Assembly: GCA_013388735.1 (NCBI GenBank)
Contig: JACAES010000031.1
Span: 46,020 to 110,019 of the forward strand
Length of the DNA stretch: 64,000 nucleotides
Source: Chloroflexota bacterium
GTDB taxonomy: Bacteria > Chloroflexota > Anaerolineae > Aggregatilineales > Phototrophicaceae
Direction of reading: 5' to 3'
The translations under genes were made by a program, and so were the position numbers. How positions within the stretch are numbered: the stretch's first letter is position 1; every line of letters starts with the position of its first letter. This document shows positions 1 through 12,906 of the stretch, piece by piece. Below the pieces are notes generated by a model, which saw nothing but the letters and a program-made list of their open reading frames with translations, searched no databases and had not been told where the DNA came from.

Positions 1-2
1 CC

Positions 3-1403
3 CAGATATACGACGTGCGCGCCGTTCGAGTGATCGTGGATACGGTCATCCAGTGTTATCAGGTTTTGGGTGTGGTGCATAATCTGTGGCGGCCCATACC
101 CGGTGAATTCGATGATTATATCGCTTCGCCGAAGGATAATTTCTACAGCAGCCTGCATACCGCTGTGCTGGACAACCAGGGTAAAACGCTGGAAGTGCAG
201 ATTCGCACCTGGGAGATGCACGAAGATGCCGAGTATGGTATCGCGGCACACTGGCGCTACAAAGAGGGAAAAACCAACAGCCGGGACGAATCGTTTGAGC
301 GGCGTTTGAGCTATCTGCGCCGCCTGATGGAGTTCGGGCCGGACATGGAAAACCAGACGGCGGCGGAATTCATAGACACAATGAAGGCCGAGGTATTCCA
401 GGATCGTGTTTACGTCTTCACACCTAAGGGGGACATCGTAGACCTGCCGAATGGCGCAACCCCCATTGACTTCGCCTATCACATCCATACGGAAATCGGC
501 CACCGCTGCCGGGGCGCGAAGGTGCAGGGACGGCTGGTGAACCTGACCCATACGCTGCATACCGGCGACCAGGTTGAAATTCTTACGTCCAAACGCGGCG
601 GCCCCAGCCTGGACTGGCTGAATCCCGATCAGGGATATGTCAAGACGGCGCGGGCGCGTGACAAAATCCGCCAGTATTTTCGCAAGCTTGACCGCGAGAA
701 ACACATTATTAACGGGCGCGAGGTGCTGGAGCGGGAACTCAAACGCCTGGGCGTGGAGCAGACGGCCTTCGATGTGGTGGCGCAGTTGTTCGGCTATGAA
801 AAGTCGGACGATTTTCTGGCGGCTGTTGGGTCAGGGGACATCACCGGCGCGCAGATTTCCGGGCGCATCCTGGAGAACGAACGCCGCCAGCAGCAGGCAT
901 TGGAAGCGCAAGCCGACCGGCTGGTGGAGGCGCCATCGCAGCTTACGCCGGATAAAGCCAACGGCGTGGATGTGATGGGCATGGCAGGCATTCACCTGAA
1001 TCTGGCTCCCTGCTGCAATCCTGTGTACGGCGATCCGATTGTTGGGTACGTGACGCGCCGGCATGGGCTGAAGGTTCACCGGCAGGACTGCGCCAACATA
1101 CGGTCGGTATCCGAGCCGGATCGTTTGATCCAGGTGAAGTGGGGCGTGCCGACGACCGAGCAGCGGTATGCTGTTCCACTGGAGATCGTCGCTTATGACC
1201 GCGATGGTTTGATGCGGGACATCAGCACCATCATTGCTGACGAAAAGGTGAGTATGACGAAAGTGCAGGTGTTCACGCGCCAGAATGTTGCCACGTTTCA
1301 GATTACGATGGAAATCGCCAATCATCAGCAGCTAACGCGCATTTTAAGCCGCCTTTCCCATGTTCCCAACGTAATTGAAGCGCATCGTCGTTATATGTCT
1401 TAA
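3..1403 (+). CDS. Bifunctional (p)ppGpp synthetase/hydrolase RelA/SpoT, 3' part
   Basis: Makes and/or degrades the stringent-response alarmone (p)ppGpp in the cytoplasm. The gene is cut by the left window edge; the frame is open to base 3, so the HD hydrolase domain and the start of the synthetase domain are outside. Visible from the left: the end of the synthetase domain (VLGVVHNLWRPIPGEFDDYI, then SSLHTAV and LEVQIRT), a TGS domain beginning at VYVFTPKGDIVDLPNGA, a helical region, a Cys-containing conserved segment (LAPCCNPVYGDPIVGYVTR with a later QDCANI), and a C-terminal ACT domain. This is the long Rel/SpoT type rather than a small alarmone synthetase. Whether hydrolase, synthetase or both are active cannot be judged without the N-terminus. 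It is followed by a 145-bp gap holding a promoter for the next gene. Confidence 0.95.
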   Translation, partial: QIYDVRAVRVIVDTVIQCYQVLGVVHNLWRPIPGEFDDYIASPKDNFYSSLHTAVLDNQGKTLEVQIRTWEMHEDAEYGIAAHWRYKEGKTNSRDESFERRLSYLRRLMEFGPDMENQTAAEFIDTMKAEVFQDRVYVFTPKGDIVDLPNGATPIDFAYHIHTEIGHRCRGAKVQGRLVNLTHTLHTGDQVEILTSKRGGPSLDWLNPDQGYVKTARARDKIRQYFRKLDREKHIINGREVLERELKRLGVEQTAFDVVAQLFGYEKSDDFLAAVGSGDITGAQISGRILENERRQQQALEAQADRLVEAPSQLTPDKANGVDVMGMAGIHLNLAPCCNPVYGDPIVGYVTRRHGLKVHRQDCANIRSVSEPDRLIQVKWGVPTTEQRYAVPLEIVAYDRDGLMRDISTIIADEKVSMTKVQVFTRQNVATFQITMEIANHQQLTRILSRLSHVPNVIEAHRRYMS

Positions 1404-1458
1404 TTCTCTCTTCCGTGTTAAGTTATCTATAATCTCTCCATAGTATTTTATCTTTCAT

Positions 1459-1487
1459 TTGCGGGATGCTAATGATGAGATTATAAT
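1459..1487 (+). promoter_or_regulatory. Sigma70-type promoter for the BTAD regulator gene
   Basis: TTGCGG at 1459-1464 and a perfect TATAAT at 1482-1487 are separated by 17 bases in an AT-rich gap. The predicted start of transcription near 1494 leaves about 55 bases of leader before the ATG at 1549. Confidence 0.5.
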
Positions 1488-1548
1488 ACATAGTTTAGAT
1501 TAGGTTTGCTGCCGCCGGGTTTGTTTTCAACTGAATAAGGTGCCAAGA

Positions 1549-2736
1549 ATGGTAAATTTGTTATGGAGCATCGCAGCTCAACAAATTCGAGAGTTCGATC
1601 AAAATGTCCGGCTGGTCATCGTCCATCCAAATTGCGTCGGCCAGCATCACCTCTTCAACATATTGTTTCAAAACGACAAATCCATATACATGCGTTTTGA
1701 CAAGAGCGGCCTCACGCACGAACAGCTTAGGGATCAGTTAAAGGATGCCCTGGCAAGGCAGGAAGCCAGCGTTGAAAAAGCCGAAACCATTGTGCTGGAT
1801 GAGGGCGACCGGGCATCGTCGGACAGCCTGGGGGCGTTCGTGCTGGAGCTGCTGGGCCGGATGCAAACGGGGCGCATCGTGCTTGTTACGCGGGAAGTGC
1901 CGGGCTTCGTGCTGGACTCTGCCGAGATTCGCAAGCAGACCTGTTTCGTCCCGGTGAATAAACAACTGATGCTTTCCGACTACGCGCGTCTGGACGAAAA
2001 GACGGCGTTCCTGGAAGTGCGCGCGCTGGGCAGCGGTCGGGTGACGCTGAACGGTCGCAGCATAGATGATTGGGACGGCACGCTGCCGCGCGCCCTGTTT
2101 TACTATCTGGTTGACCGGGGCATGACCACCCGCAGCCAGATTTTTGAGACATTCTGGCCGAACCTCAGCACCCGCGAGGCGACCAACGTTTTCCATGTCA
2201 CCAAACGCAAAATCAGCGAAGTGCTGGGCGTGGACCTGACGACCTATTGGTCGGGATTTTACCGCATCGCCTCGAATATTGATCTTCAGTACGACGTGTT
2301 TCTATTCACCGAAATGGTGCAGAACAGCGCCATCGCCGAGCCGGAGGAAGCATCGCGCCTGCTGACTTACGCGTTGTCGCTGTACCAGGGTGATTTTCTG
2401 AGGACGGTCGAGGCGGATTGGGTCAAACGCCGCCGTCAGGAAATGCAGCAGATGTATGGTGAGGCGTTGATCGGCCTGGGCAAACTGATGGAGCAGGCCG
2501 GAAAATCACGCGAGGCGTTGGGTTTGTACGTGCGTGCTTCGGCCACCAACCGCCATCGTGAAGACCTGGCACGCAGCATTATGATGCTGTACCGGAATCT
2601 GGGTTGGCATGAAGATGCCATCGCCACGTATCGGCGGCTGGAATCCGAACTTGAAAGCGCGCTGGGAGTGTCTCCCGCGCCAACGCTTCAGGAACTTCTG
2701 GCGGAAATCCAGGCTGAAACCGAGCGTGTACATTAA
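1549..2736 (+). CDS. BTAD-type transcriptional regulator with degenerate NTPase-like N-terminus
   Basis: About 395 residues. The C-terminal half has an OmpR/SARP-like winged helix (LFYYLVDRGMTTRSQIFETF, then NVFHVTKRKISEVLG) followed by a bacterial transcriptional activator domain of TPR-like helices, seen in runs such as YALSLYQGDFL and EALGLYVRASATNRHRED. The first 170 residues look like an AAA/STAND-type fold (VRLVIVHPNCVGQHHLF, then ETIVLDEGDRA and GRIVLVTRE), but there is no GxxxxGK[ST] Walker A, so ATP binding is doubtful. An in-frame GTG lies at 1540; the ATG at 1549 is preferred because AAGG ends 8-9 bases before it. Target genes are unknown. It could be a DNA-binding regulator that has lost its sensing ATPase. 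Confidence 0.8.
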   Translation: MVNLLWSIAAQQIREFDQNVRLVIVHPNCVGQHHLFNILFQNDKSIYMRFDKSGLTHEQLRDQLKDALARQEASVEKAETIVLDEGDRASSDSLGAFVLELLGRMQTGRIVLVTREVPGFVLDSAEIRKQTCFVPVNKQLMLSDYARLDEKTAFLEVRALGSGRVTLNGRSIDDWDGTLPRALFYYLVDRGMTTRSQIFETFWPNLSTREATNVFHVTKRKISEVLGVDLTTYWSGFYRIASNIDLQYDVFLFTEMVQNSAIAEPEEASRLLTYALSLYQGDFLRTVEADWVKRRRQEMQQMYGEALIGLGKLMEQAGKSREALGLYVRASATNRHREDLARSIMMLYRNLGWHEDAIATYRRLESELESALGVSPAPTLQELLAEIQAETERVH

Positions 2737-2774
2737 ACGCCGCGCGGCCAGGCTGCTCTGCCTTTGTCGCGGCA

Positions 2775-5234
2775 TCAGGTCGCGTCTTTCACTTCGGTAA
2801 TGCGCGGTTGGTAGTTGACCACTGCTGCTACACGTTCTTTTGAACGCAGTGAGATTATAATGTCCCCGCCAGGCTTGCCGCGCCCAACCTGGGGCGCGCG
2901 CCCCAGTCGCATATATAGCGGTTTGTTCCGGTTGGTCAGGACGATGATATTATCATCCTGACGACCGATTGCCGCCGCCGCGATCTCCAGGCTGTCTTTG
3001 GGCAGGCGCATGGCGATCACGCCGCTGCCGGCTCGCCCCTGGGATGGATATTCCGCCGCCGGCGAGATTTTTGCCACGCCGTCGTCGGTGATCGTCCATA
3101 CATACTGATTGTCAGCCGCGATCATGGCGCCGACCACACGGTCGCGCTGCCCGGATAATTTGATGCCGCGCATCCCGCCTGCCGGCAGGGTAGTCGGGCG
3201 CACATCGTTTTCGCTGAAACGAATGGCCTGCCCCTGGGCAGTGACCAGGATGATTTCATTTTCACCCGAAGTCAGCAGCACCCAGCCCAGGCGGTCTTCT
3301 TCTTCAACGTCCATCACGGTGAAGGCGTTGGCGCTCAAGCCGGGCAGGTCTTCCAGCCTCAGTCGCTTGACTTCTCCGGCGTCGGTTGCCATCAGCAGGA
3401 AACCCGTTTCCAGGCCGCTGGGCAGACTGAGGGCAGCCGTGATCTGCTGGCTGCTGTTGAGGGGAGACAGGCTGCTGAAAGACACCCCTTCGGCGGGGTC
3501 GTTGACCTGCGGAAGTTGGTGAACGGGGATTGTCGCGCACTGGCCGTCGGCGGTAAACAGATACAGTGCATGTGTCGTATTACTCGCCAGCACAAGACGC
3601 GGCGGCTCTGTTACATCCGCCGTAACTTTCGGCGGCACATTTTCAAAGCTGCGGCCTAATTTGCCCTCGACTGTAAGCGTCACCCAGGTGTCATCGGCAG
3701 GCATCAGGAATTCCGTCACGCTGTCCGCCGAGGCTGTGTCGTCCACGATGATAGTGCGGCGGGGATCGTTGTAGGCGTTTTTGATGAGGCCCAGTTCTTC
3801 AGCGATGACATCCCGCATCTTCTGCGGACTCTTGAGCAGCCCCTCCAGATACTTGATGAGTTTGAGTTTTTCCTTGTATTCCTCTTCGATTTTCTTACGT
3901 TCCAGCGCGGCCAGCCGACGAAGCTGCATGTCCAGGATGGCTTGCGCCTGGATGTCGTCTATGTGCAGCAGCTTTTTAAGGTTGGCGCGGGCAGTTTCGA
4001 CGGTCTGCGATTTACGAATCGTCGCAATCACATCATCAAGCGCGTCCATGGCTTTGAGCAGCCCTTCCAGGATGTGGGCGCGATCCCTGGCGCGTTGAAG
4101 TTCATATTCGCTGCGCCGGCGCACCACTTCCAGACGGTGATCGAGATAAACCTTGAGCGCCTGTTTGAGCGTGAGCAGACGCGGTTCATTGTCCACCAGC
4201 GCCAGCATGATGATGCTGAAGGTTTCCTGAAGTGGGGTAAGCTGGAACAGCCGCGCCAGGATAGGCGTGGCCTCCGCCCCGCGCTGAAGTTCGATCACCA
4301 GACGCAAACCCTGCCGGTCGGATTCGTCACGCAGGTCGGCGATTCCTTCCAGCTTTCCTTCGCGCACCAGCGAGGCCACCCGCTCGATCAGCGATGCTTT
4401 GTTAGTCTGGTAGGGTAGTTCGCTGACGATAATGCGCGATTTGCCGCGTCCCATATCCTCGACATGGACTTTGGCGCGGACGGTAATTTTGCCGCGTCCG
4501 GTGGCGTAGGCCGATGCCAGCGTGTCTTCGCCGTTTTCCTGCCCGTCAATGTGCCGGTAGACCAGGCCGCCAGTCGGGAAGTCCGGCCCTTTGATGAAGC
4601 GCATCAGGTCTTCCACGCCGATTTCATCGAGTTTGTTCCAGTTGTTCAGCATGAAAACCAGCGCGTCGCAGACTTCGCCCAGGTTATGCGGCGGGATATT
4701 GGTAGACATGCCGACGGCGATGCCGGACGAGCCGTTGACCAACAGATTGGGAAAGCTGGACGGCAGCAAAACCGGCTCTTTGAGGCTGCCGTCGAAGTTT
4801 TCGACGAAATCCACCGTGTTTTTGTCAATATCAACCAACAGTTCCTCGCCGATCTGCTCCATGCGCGCCTCGGTGTAACGCATGGCCGCCGGGCCGTCGC
4901 CATCAATACTGCCGAAGTTGCCCTGTCCATCAATCAACCCGTAGCGCATGGAGAAGTCCTGCGCCAGACGCACCATCGCCTCGTAGACGGCGGCATCACC
5001 ATGCGGGTGATATTTGCCCAGCACCTCACCGACGATACGGGCGCTTTTTTTATACGGTGTGTCGGCGCGGATACCCATGTCGTGCATGGCGTACAAAATG
5101 CGCCGGTGGACGGGTTTGAGGCCGTCCCGCGCATCGGGCAGCGCACGCGCCACGATGACGCTCATTGCGTAATCCAGGTAAGCATCGCGCATTTCCTGGC
5201 CGATGTTCACCTGGCGTACTGTGCCGTTGGTCAT
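2775..5234 (-). CDS. gyrA: Type IIA DNA topoisomerase subunit A (GyrA/ParC family)
   Basis: DNA-cleaving subunit of gyrase or topoisomerase IV. The N-terminal half has the breakage-reunion domain, with the catalytic tyrosine in [10 protein letters not shown] (Tyr120 from the start chosen here). The quinolone-determining region reads [17 protein letters not shown], so positions equivalent to E. coli Ser83 and Asp87 are Ala and Glu. The C-terminal third carries beta-pinwheel blade repeats, but the first blade lacks the GyrA box (QRRGGKG); the aligned stretch is [12 protein letters not shown]. The frame extends to 5276, but the ATG at 5232-5234 is preferred: AAGGA lies 7 bases upstream, and the strong promoter at 5292-5320 would leave almost no leader for the longer form. 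Assignment as GyrA rather than a ParC-like paralogue is uncertain. Confidence 0.92.
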   Translation of the reverse strand: MTNGTVRQVNIGQEMRDAYLDYAMSVIVARALPDARDGLKPVHRRILYAMHDMGIRADTPYKKSARIVGEVLGKYHPHGDAAVYEAMVRLAQDFSMRYGLIDGQGNFGSIDGDGPAAMRYTEARMEQIGEELLVDIDKNTVDFVENFDGSLKEPVLLPSSFPNLLVNGSSGIAVGMSTNIPPHNLGEVCDALVFMLNNWNKLDEIGVEDLMRFIKGPDFPTGGLVYRHIDGQENGEDTLASAYATGRGKITVRAKVHVEDMGRGKSRIIVSELPYQTNKASLIERVASLVREGKLEGIADLRDESDRQGLRLVIELQRGAEATPILARLFQLTPLQETFSIIMLALVDNEPRLLTLKQALKVYLDHRLEVVRRRSEYELQRARDRAHILEGLLKAMDALDDVIATIRKSQTVETARANLKKLLHIDDIQAQAILDMQLRRLAALERKKIEEEYKEKLKLIKYLEGLLKSPQKMRDVIAEELGLIKNAYNDPRRTIIVDDTASADSVTEFLMPADDTWVTLTVEGKLGRSFENVPPKVTADVTEPPRLVLASNTTHALYLFTADGQCATIPVHQLPQVNDPAEGVSFSSLSPLNSSQQITAALSLPSGLETGFLLMATDAGEVKRLRLEDLPGLSANAFTVMDVEEEDRLGWVLLTSGENEIILVTAQGQAIRFSENDVRPTTLPAGGMRGIKLSGQRDRVVGAMIAADNQYVWTITDDGVAKISPAAEYPSQGRAGSGVIAMRLPKDSLEIAAAAIGRQDDNIIVLTNRNKPLYMRLGRAPQVGRGKPGGDIIISLRSKERVAAVVNYQPRITEVKDAT

Positions 5235-5291
5235 AGAAAATTCCTTAGAAGCATCATTTGGTTTGTGATTGACCATGATTTTATGCTGCTC

Positions 5292-5320
5292 ATTCTAGGG
5301 GTACGCGGGTTGACTGTCAA
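5292..5320 (-). promoter_or_regulatory. Strong sigma70 promoter for gyrA/parC
   Basis: On the minus strand, consensus TTGACA (complement of 5315-5320) and TAGAAT (complement of 5292-5297) are separated by exactly 17 bases. Predicted transcription starts near 5285, about 50 bases before the preferred ATG at 5234. The -35 is part of a small palindrome, TTGACTGTCAA. Confidence 0.65.
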
Positions 5321-5429
5321 ACGTTGAACTTCTGTTCTATTGTACCACAGGATTGTAACCTACGCTTGGCCGACTTCTGATCGCTTTTTCATAGCCTGAA
5401 GCGAGGGTGTGTGGTAGTATGGCTTCCCT

Positions 5430-6887
5430 ATGATAAACCAGAGACAACGAACGGTTCTCATCATCGGTCTGGCTCTTTTGCTGGCGGCCTGTCTGCCGCA
5501 AGAGCCAATCTACATCTATATCACGCCGACGCCGGAGCCGGGGACGCCCGTTCCAACCGTTGAGGCGACGGAAGCGCTGACGGTGTTGGTTCTGTCAGAT
5601 AACCCGGCGCCGACGCCTACGCCGACATCTGCCTCGGTGTCCAGCCCCGGCGACCCCACGCCGACTGTTCTGGGGGCGGTATTCGAGCCGGGTTATACGC
5701 TGCCGCCGACCAGCACGCCTTCGGCTACCAGCGCACCGACGATCGGGCCCAGCGCGACTCCACATGGCCCGACTTCGACGCCGCTGCCGGGCCTTGACCC
5801 GAACCTCATGGGCATCCAGCTTGACCCAACGCTGAATCAGGATGACTGGAATCTGGCGATGCAGGACATCCGCCGCCTGGGCGTTAAATGGCTGAAGGTT
5901 CAGGTAGCATGGGCGATGCTGCAACCCAACGGCGCGGACGAAATCAGCGAGGACTTTCGGCGGCTGGAAATTTATCTGGAGACGGCCAGCAACGACGGCT
6001 TGAACATCCTGGTCAGTGTGGCGAAAGCGCCTGCCTGGGCGCGCGATACGCAGGCCGAAGACGGCCCCCCGCGTGACCCGAACGCGCTGGCCGCTTTCAT
6101 GAGCCTGATGCTGCGCGAGTTTGGTACGGCGGTGGACGCAGTTGAGGTGTGGAACGAGCCGAATCTTCAGCGCGAGTGGCAGGGCAAACCGATGAACGGC
6201 GGCGAGTATATGAACCTGTTCCGCCCGGCTTACGAAGCCATCCGGCGGTATTCGGCAGACATCACCATTATCACCGCCGGGCTTGCGCCGACGGGCGACA
6301 ATACCGGTTCGGTGGATGACCGGACGTATTTGCAGCAGATGTACAATGCTGGGCTGGCGAGTTATGGCGATGTCGCCGTCGGGATACATCCCTATGGATG
6401 GGGGAATGCGCCGGATGCGCGCTGCTGTGACCTTAATCCTGAACCCGGCTGGGATGATGATCCACACTTTTTCTTCCTGAATAACCTGGAAGATTACCGC
6501 GCCCTGATGGTGAACAACGGCCACGCCAGCGCGCGCCTGTGGGCGACCGAATTCGGGTGGGCGACCTGGGCTGACCTGCCGGGCAGCGCGCCTGAACGCT
6601 GGATGGAATCAGACTATGTGGACGAATGTCAGCAGGGCGATTACATCGTGCGTGCATTTAAGTTTGCACAGGAGCAGGATTACATCGGGCCGATGATTCT
6701 ATGGAATCTGAACTTCGGCATGCTGGCCGGGTTGGTCGAAAGCGGAGACGAACGCGCCGGCTACAGCCTGATTATCCCGCGCGGCATCCGTGAGCGCGCT
6801 GCCTACTGGATGCTCTACGATGCCATCAGCACCGATATTCCGCAGTTGGAGTCCTATTCTGTCTGCCCCGGTTCTGGCGGTGAGTAG
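5430..6887 (+). CDS. Lipoprotein with glycoside hydrolase (clan A, GH39/GH5-like) domain
   Basis: 485 residues. The N-terminus is a lipoprotein signal (LALLLAACLPQE) with the lipobox Cys at about residue 21, so the protein is probably membrane-anchored outside the cell. Residues 30-125 are a Pro/Thr/Ser-rich linker with repeated TP-type units. The rest is a (beta/alpha)8 glycosidase-like domain: DIRRLGVKWLKVQVAW near the start, a candidate acid/base Glu243 in VWNEPN and a candidate nucleophile Glu374 in WATEFGW, the arrangement of clan GH-A retaining enzymes. The substrate cannot be read from sequence. It stands alone and is convergent with rpoC, with a palindromic terminator between them. 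Confidence 0.8.
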   Translation: MINQRQRTVLIIGLALLLAACLPQEPIYIYITPTPEPGTPVPTVEATEALTVLVLSDNPAPTPTPTSASVSSPGDPTPTVLGAVFEPGYTLPPTSTPSATSAPTIGPSATPHGPTSTPLPGLDPNLMGIQLDPTLNQDDWNLAMQDIRRLGVKWLKVQVAWAMLQPNGADEISEDFRRLEIYLETASNDGLNILVSVAKAPAWARDTQAEDGPPRDPNALAAFMSLMLREFGTAVDAVEVWNEPNLQREWQGKPMNGGEYMNLFRPAYEAIRRYSADITIITAGLAPTGDNTGSVDDRTYLQQMYNAGLASYGDVAVGIHPYGWGNAPDARCCDLNPEPGWDDDPHFFFLNNLEDYRALMVNNGHASARLWATEFGWATWADLPGSAPERWMESDYVDECQQGDYIVRAFKFAQEQDYIGPMILWNLNFGMLAGLVESGDERAGYSLIIPRGIRERAAYWMLYDAISTDIPQLESYSVCPGSGGE

Positions 6888-6910
6888 ACCGGCGGGTATT
6901 TAAAAACGAA

Positions 6911-6935
6911 CGGGGCGGGTTTCAAACCCGCCCCG
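6911..6935. terminator. G/C-rich palindrome between convergent genes, likely bidirectional terminator
   Basis: CGGGGCGGGTTT is followed after one base by its reverse complement, between the ends of the lipoprotein gene and rpoC. It lacks a long T-run. It belongs to the family of GGGGCGGG-type palindromes seen at many gene ends in this window. Confidence 0.6.
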
Positions 6936-6966
6936 GCGATTCAACCTTCCTGACAGGAAACCGCGC

Positions 6967-11544
<4,578 letters not shown>

Positions 11545-11641
11545 AGCGTGTCCTCCTCTGCGCTGAAAAGCTATTCAGAATGTGGGCGGTTTGACTTCCA
11601 ACAAGCCGAACGTGGAGTTTGTAAAGACCCACCAACGATGA

Positions 11642-11674
11642 AACAGCGAATGGATGATATTTTCCATCGCTGTT
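11642..11674 (-). promoter_or_regulatory. Hairpin in the rpoC leader
   Basis: AACAGCGA (11642-11649) pairs with TCGCTGTT (11667-11674), continued after a one-base bulge by TGGA/TCCA around an 8-base loop. No T-run follows, so it is not a simple terminator. It could stabilise the leader or bind a regulator; function unknown. Confidence 0.4.
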
Positions 11675-11716
11675 ATAGGTTCGTGATGAGCATATATGTG
11701 ATCATTTGTAGGAAAG

Positions 11717-11745
11717 ATTGTATGGGGTTTTTAATCTACTGTCAA
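11717..11745 (-). promoter_or_regulatory. Consensus sigma70 promoter for rpoC
   Basis: On the minus strand, TTGACA (complement of 11740-11745), a 17-base spacer and TACAAT (complement of 11717-11722). Predicted start near 11710. It is the only good promoter-like element between the upstream gene's terminator and rpoC. Confidence 0.7.
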
Positions 11746-11807
11746 GTGGCAGTTTGACAAAATAACCCAGTATAACAGCCTAACACACTTTGCGATTCTT
11801 ATCAAGA

Positions 11808-11834
11808 AGGGGCGGGGTGCAATTTCCTGCCCCT
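11808..11834 (-). terminator. Palindromic terminator of the coiled-coil/Zn-ribbon gene
   Basis: AGGGGCGGGG and CCTGCCCCT form an imperfect stem (one mismatch) just after the stop of the minus-strand gene ending at 11847. No clear T-run follows. Member of the GGGGCGGG palindrome family. Confidence 0.5.
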
Positions 11835-11846
11835 CTGGGTATCAGG

Positions 11847-12872
11847 TCAGATGCGGATTACCGTGCCGCAGTAGGGGCATTCAACCTCGGTCTGCCCGGC
11901 CACCAGCCGGGGTAACTGGCCGTTGCAGACATGGCAGGCGGTCGGCGCGCTGCGCAGTTTTTCGATCAGCTCTGGGTCGGGTTGGCTGGCGCGTTCGTTT
12001 TTGGTTTCGCCGCTGAGCATTCGTTTAAGTTCCCGCGTCCAGTATTTGCAGTCTACGCCGCCCTTCACTTCGACCGTGATTTTTGAATAGGGCGCACCCT
12101 GCCCAAGCGTGAAGTGCAGCATATCCTTGCCACCCAGCAGCCCTTTGTTTTCCGGCGTCACATCCTCAACCGCGCTCAGCGGCACTTCCCATTCCACTTC
12201 CTGGACATTCTGGCCGCGTTTAAACAGGCCGCCGCCGACCGTCTCTTTTTGCTCGAAGATCAGGCGCTGGTCGGTCAGGAACAGAATGCCGTCCGGGTCC
12301 TGTTTGCCTTTACCGCTGGCGACCCATTCCGCTTTCGCCGCCAGGAAAAGCGCCTCGGTGGGGTAGAAACTGAAGCTGGCCTCTTCCTTCTGCTGCATAA
12401 ACCATTTCGCTTCTTCGATCTGTGCTTTGGTGGTTTGCAATTCGCGCTCAATCGGCTCGAACAGGCTGCGGATGCGGTTTTCGGCGGCTTCCACTTTTTC
12501 CTGAACGGTATTCAGCGTGCTTTCCAGGCTGGTGATGGACGGAAGGGTAGGGCGGAAATCAATCTGCCGGACGGCGGCTTCGACATGTTTCATGTGCTGG
12601 CGAAGTTCTTCAACCTCCTGGTTGAGTGTGTGGTGGATGCGTCCCTGGGTTTGTGACCACTGCTCGGCCATCACCTGCGCTTTTTTCTCCAGGAAGGCAC
12701 GGTAGACGTAACCTCGGCTGCGGATGTCCTCGATCATACCCGGCAGCCGGTTGAGATCGGTCGTGACCGTGCTGATGCGGCTACTCAGGCCGGAAAGGTT
12801 GACGCGGTCGAGGAACTCCTCGTAACGCTGCTTGAGTTGTGCGACTTTTTGGCCCAGGTTCTCGGTACTCAC
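11847..12872 (-). CDS. Unknown protein: coiled coil, PH/GRAM-like middle, C-terminal zinc ribbon
   Basis: 341 residues, no signal peptide. Residues 1-165 are long amphipathic helices, probably a coiled coil (for example LNTVQEKVEAAENRIRSLFE). The middle (about 170-285) is beta-rich with GILFLTDQRLIFEQKE, the look of a PH/GRAM-type domain of the bacterial 'short PH' kind. The C-terminus has a zinc ribbon, CHVCNGQ...CPYCGTVIRI. The start is GTG at 12870-12872 with AAGGAG 9 bases upstream. It ends in a palindromic terminator, so it is not co-transcribed with rpoC by default. I cannot assign a function; membrane-lipid or protein scaffolding is a guess from the architecture. Confidence 0.75.
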   Translation of the reverse strand: MSTENLGQKVAQLKQRYEEFLDRVNLSGLSSRISTVTTDLNRLPGMIEDIRSRGYVYRAFLEKKAQVMAEQWSQTQGRIHHTLNQEVEELRQHMKHVEAAVRQIDFRPTLPSITSLESTLNTVQEKVEAAENRIRSLFEPIERELQTTKAQIEEAKWFMQQKEEASFSFYPTEALFLAAKAEWVASGKGKQDPDGILFLTDQRLIFEQKETVGGGLFKRGQNVQEVEWEVPLSAVEDVTPENKGLLGGKDMLHFTLGQGAPYSKITVEVKGGVDCKYWTRELKRMLSGETKNERASQPDPELIEKLRSAPTACHVCNGQLPRLVAGQTEVECPYCGTVIRI

Positions 12873-12906
12873 GGCATGCTGCTCCTTAGAGGGGGGGAAT
12901 TAAATA

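Larger units (their letters stand above)
11545..11846. other. Intergenic region upstream of rpoC (302 bases)
   Basis: Holds the rpoC leader, with a hairpin at 11642-11674, a strong promoter at 11717-11745, and the terminator of the upstream gene at 11808-11834. A short plus-strand open frame at 11548-11757 overlaps all the leader elements and I do not regard it as a gene. Confidence 0.7.

Noticed and set aside
4464..5327. 287-codon plus-strand open frame
   Set aside because: Antisense to the catalytic domain of the topoisomerase subunit and covers its promoter.
11548..11757. 69-codon plus-strand frame upstream of rpoC
   Set aside because: Overlaps the rpoC ribosome site, leader hairpin and promoter, and the peptide has no family features.
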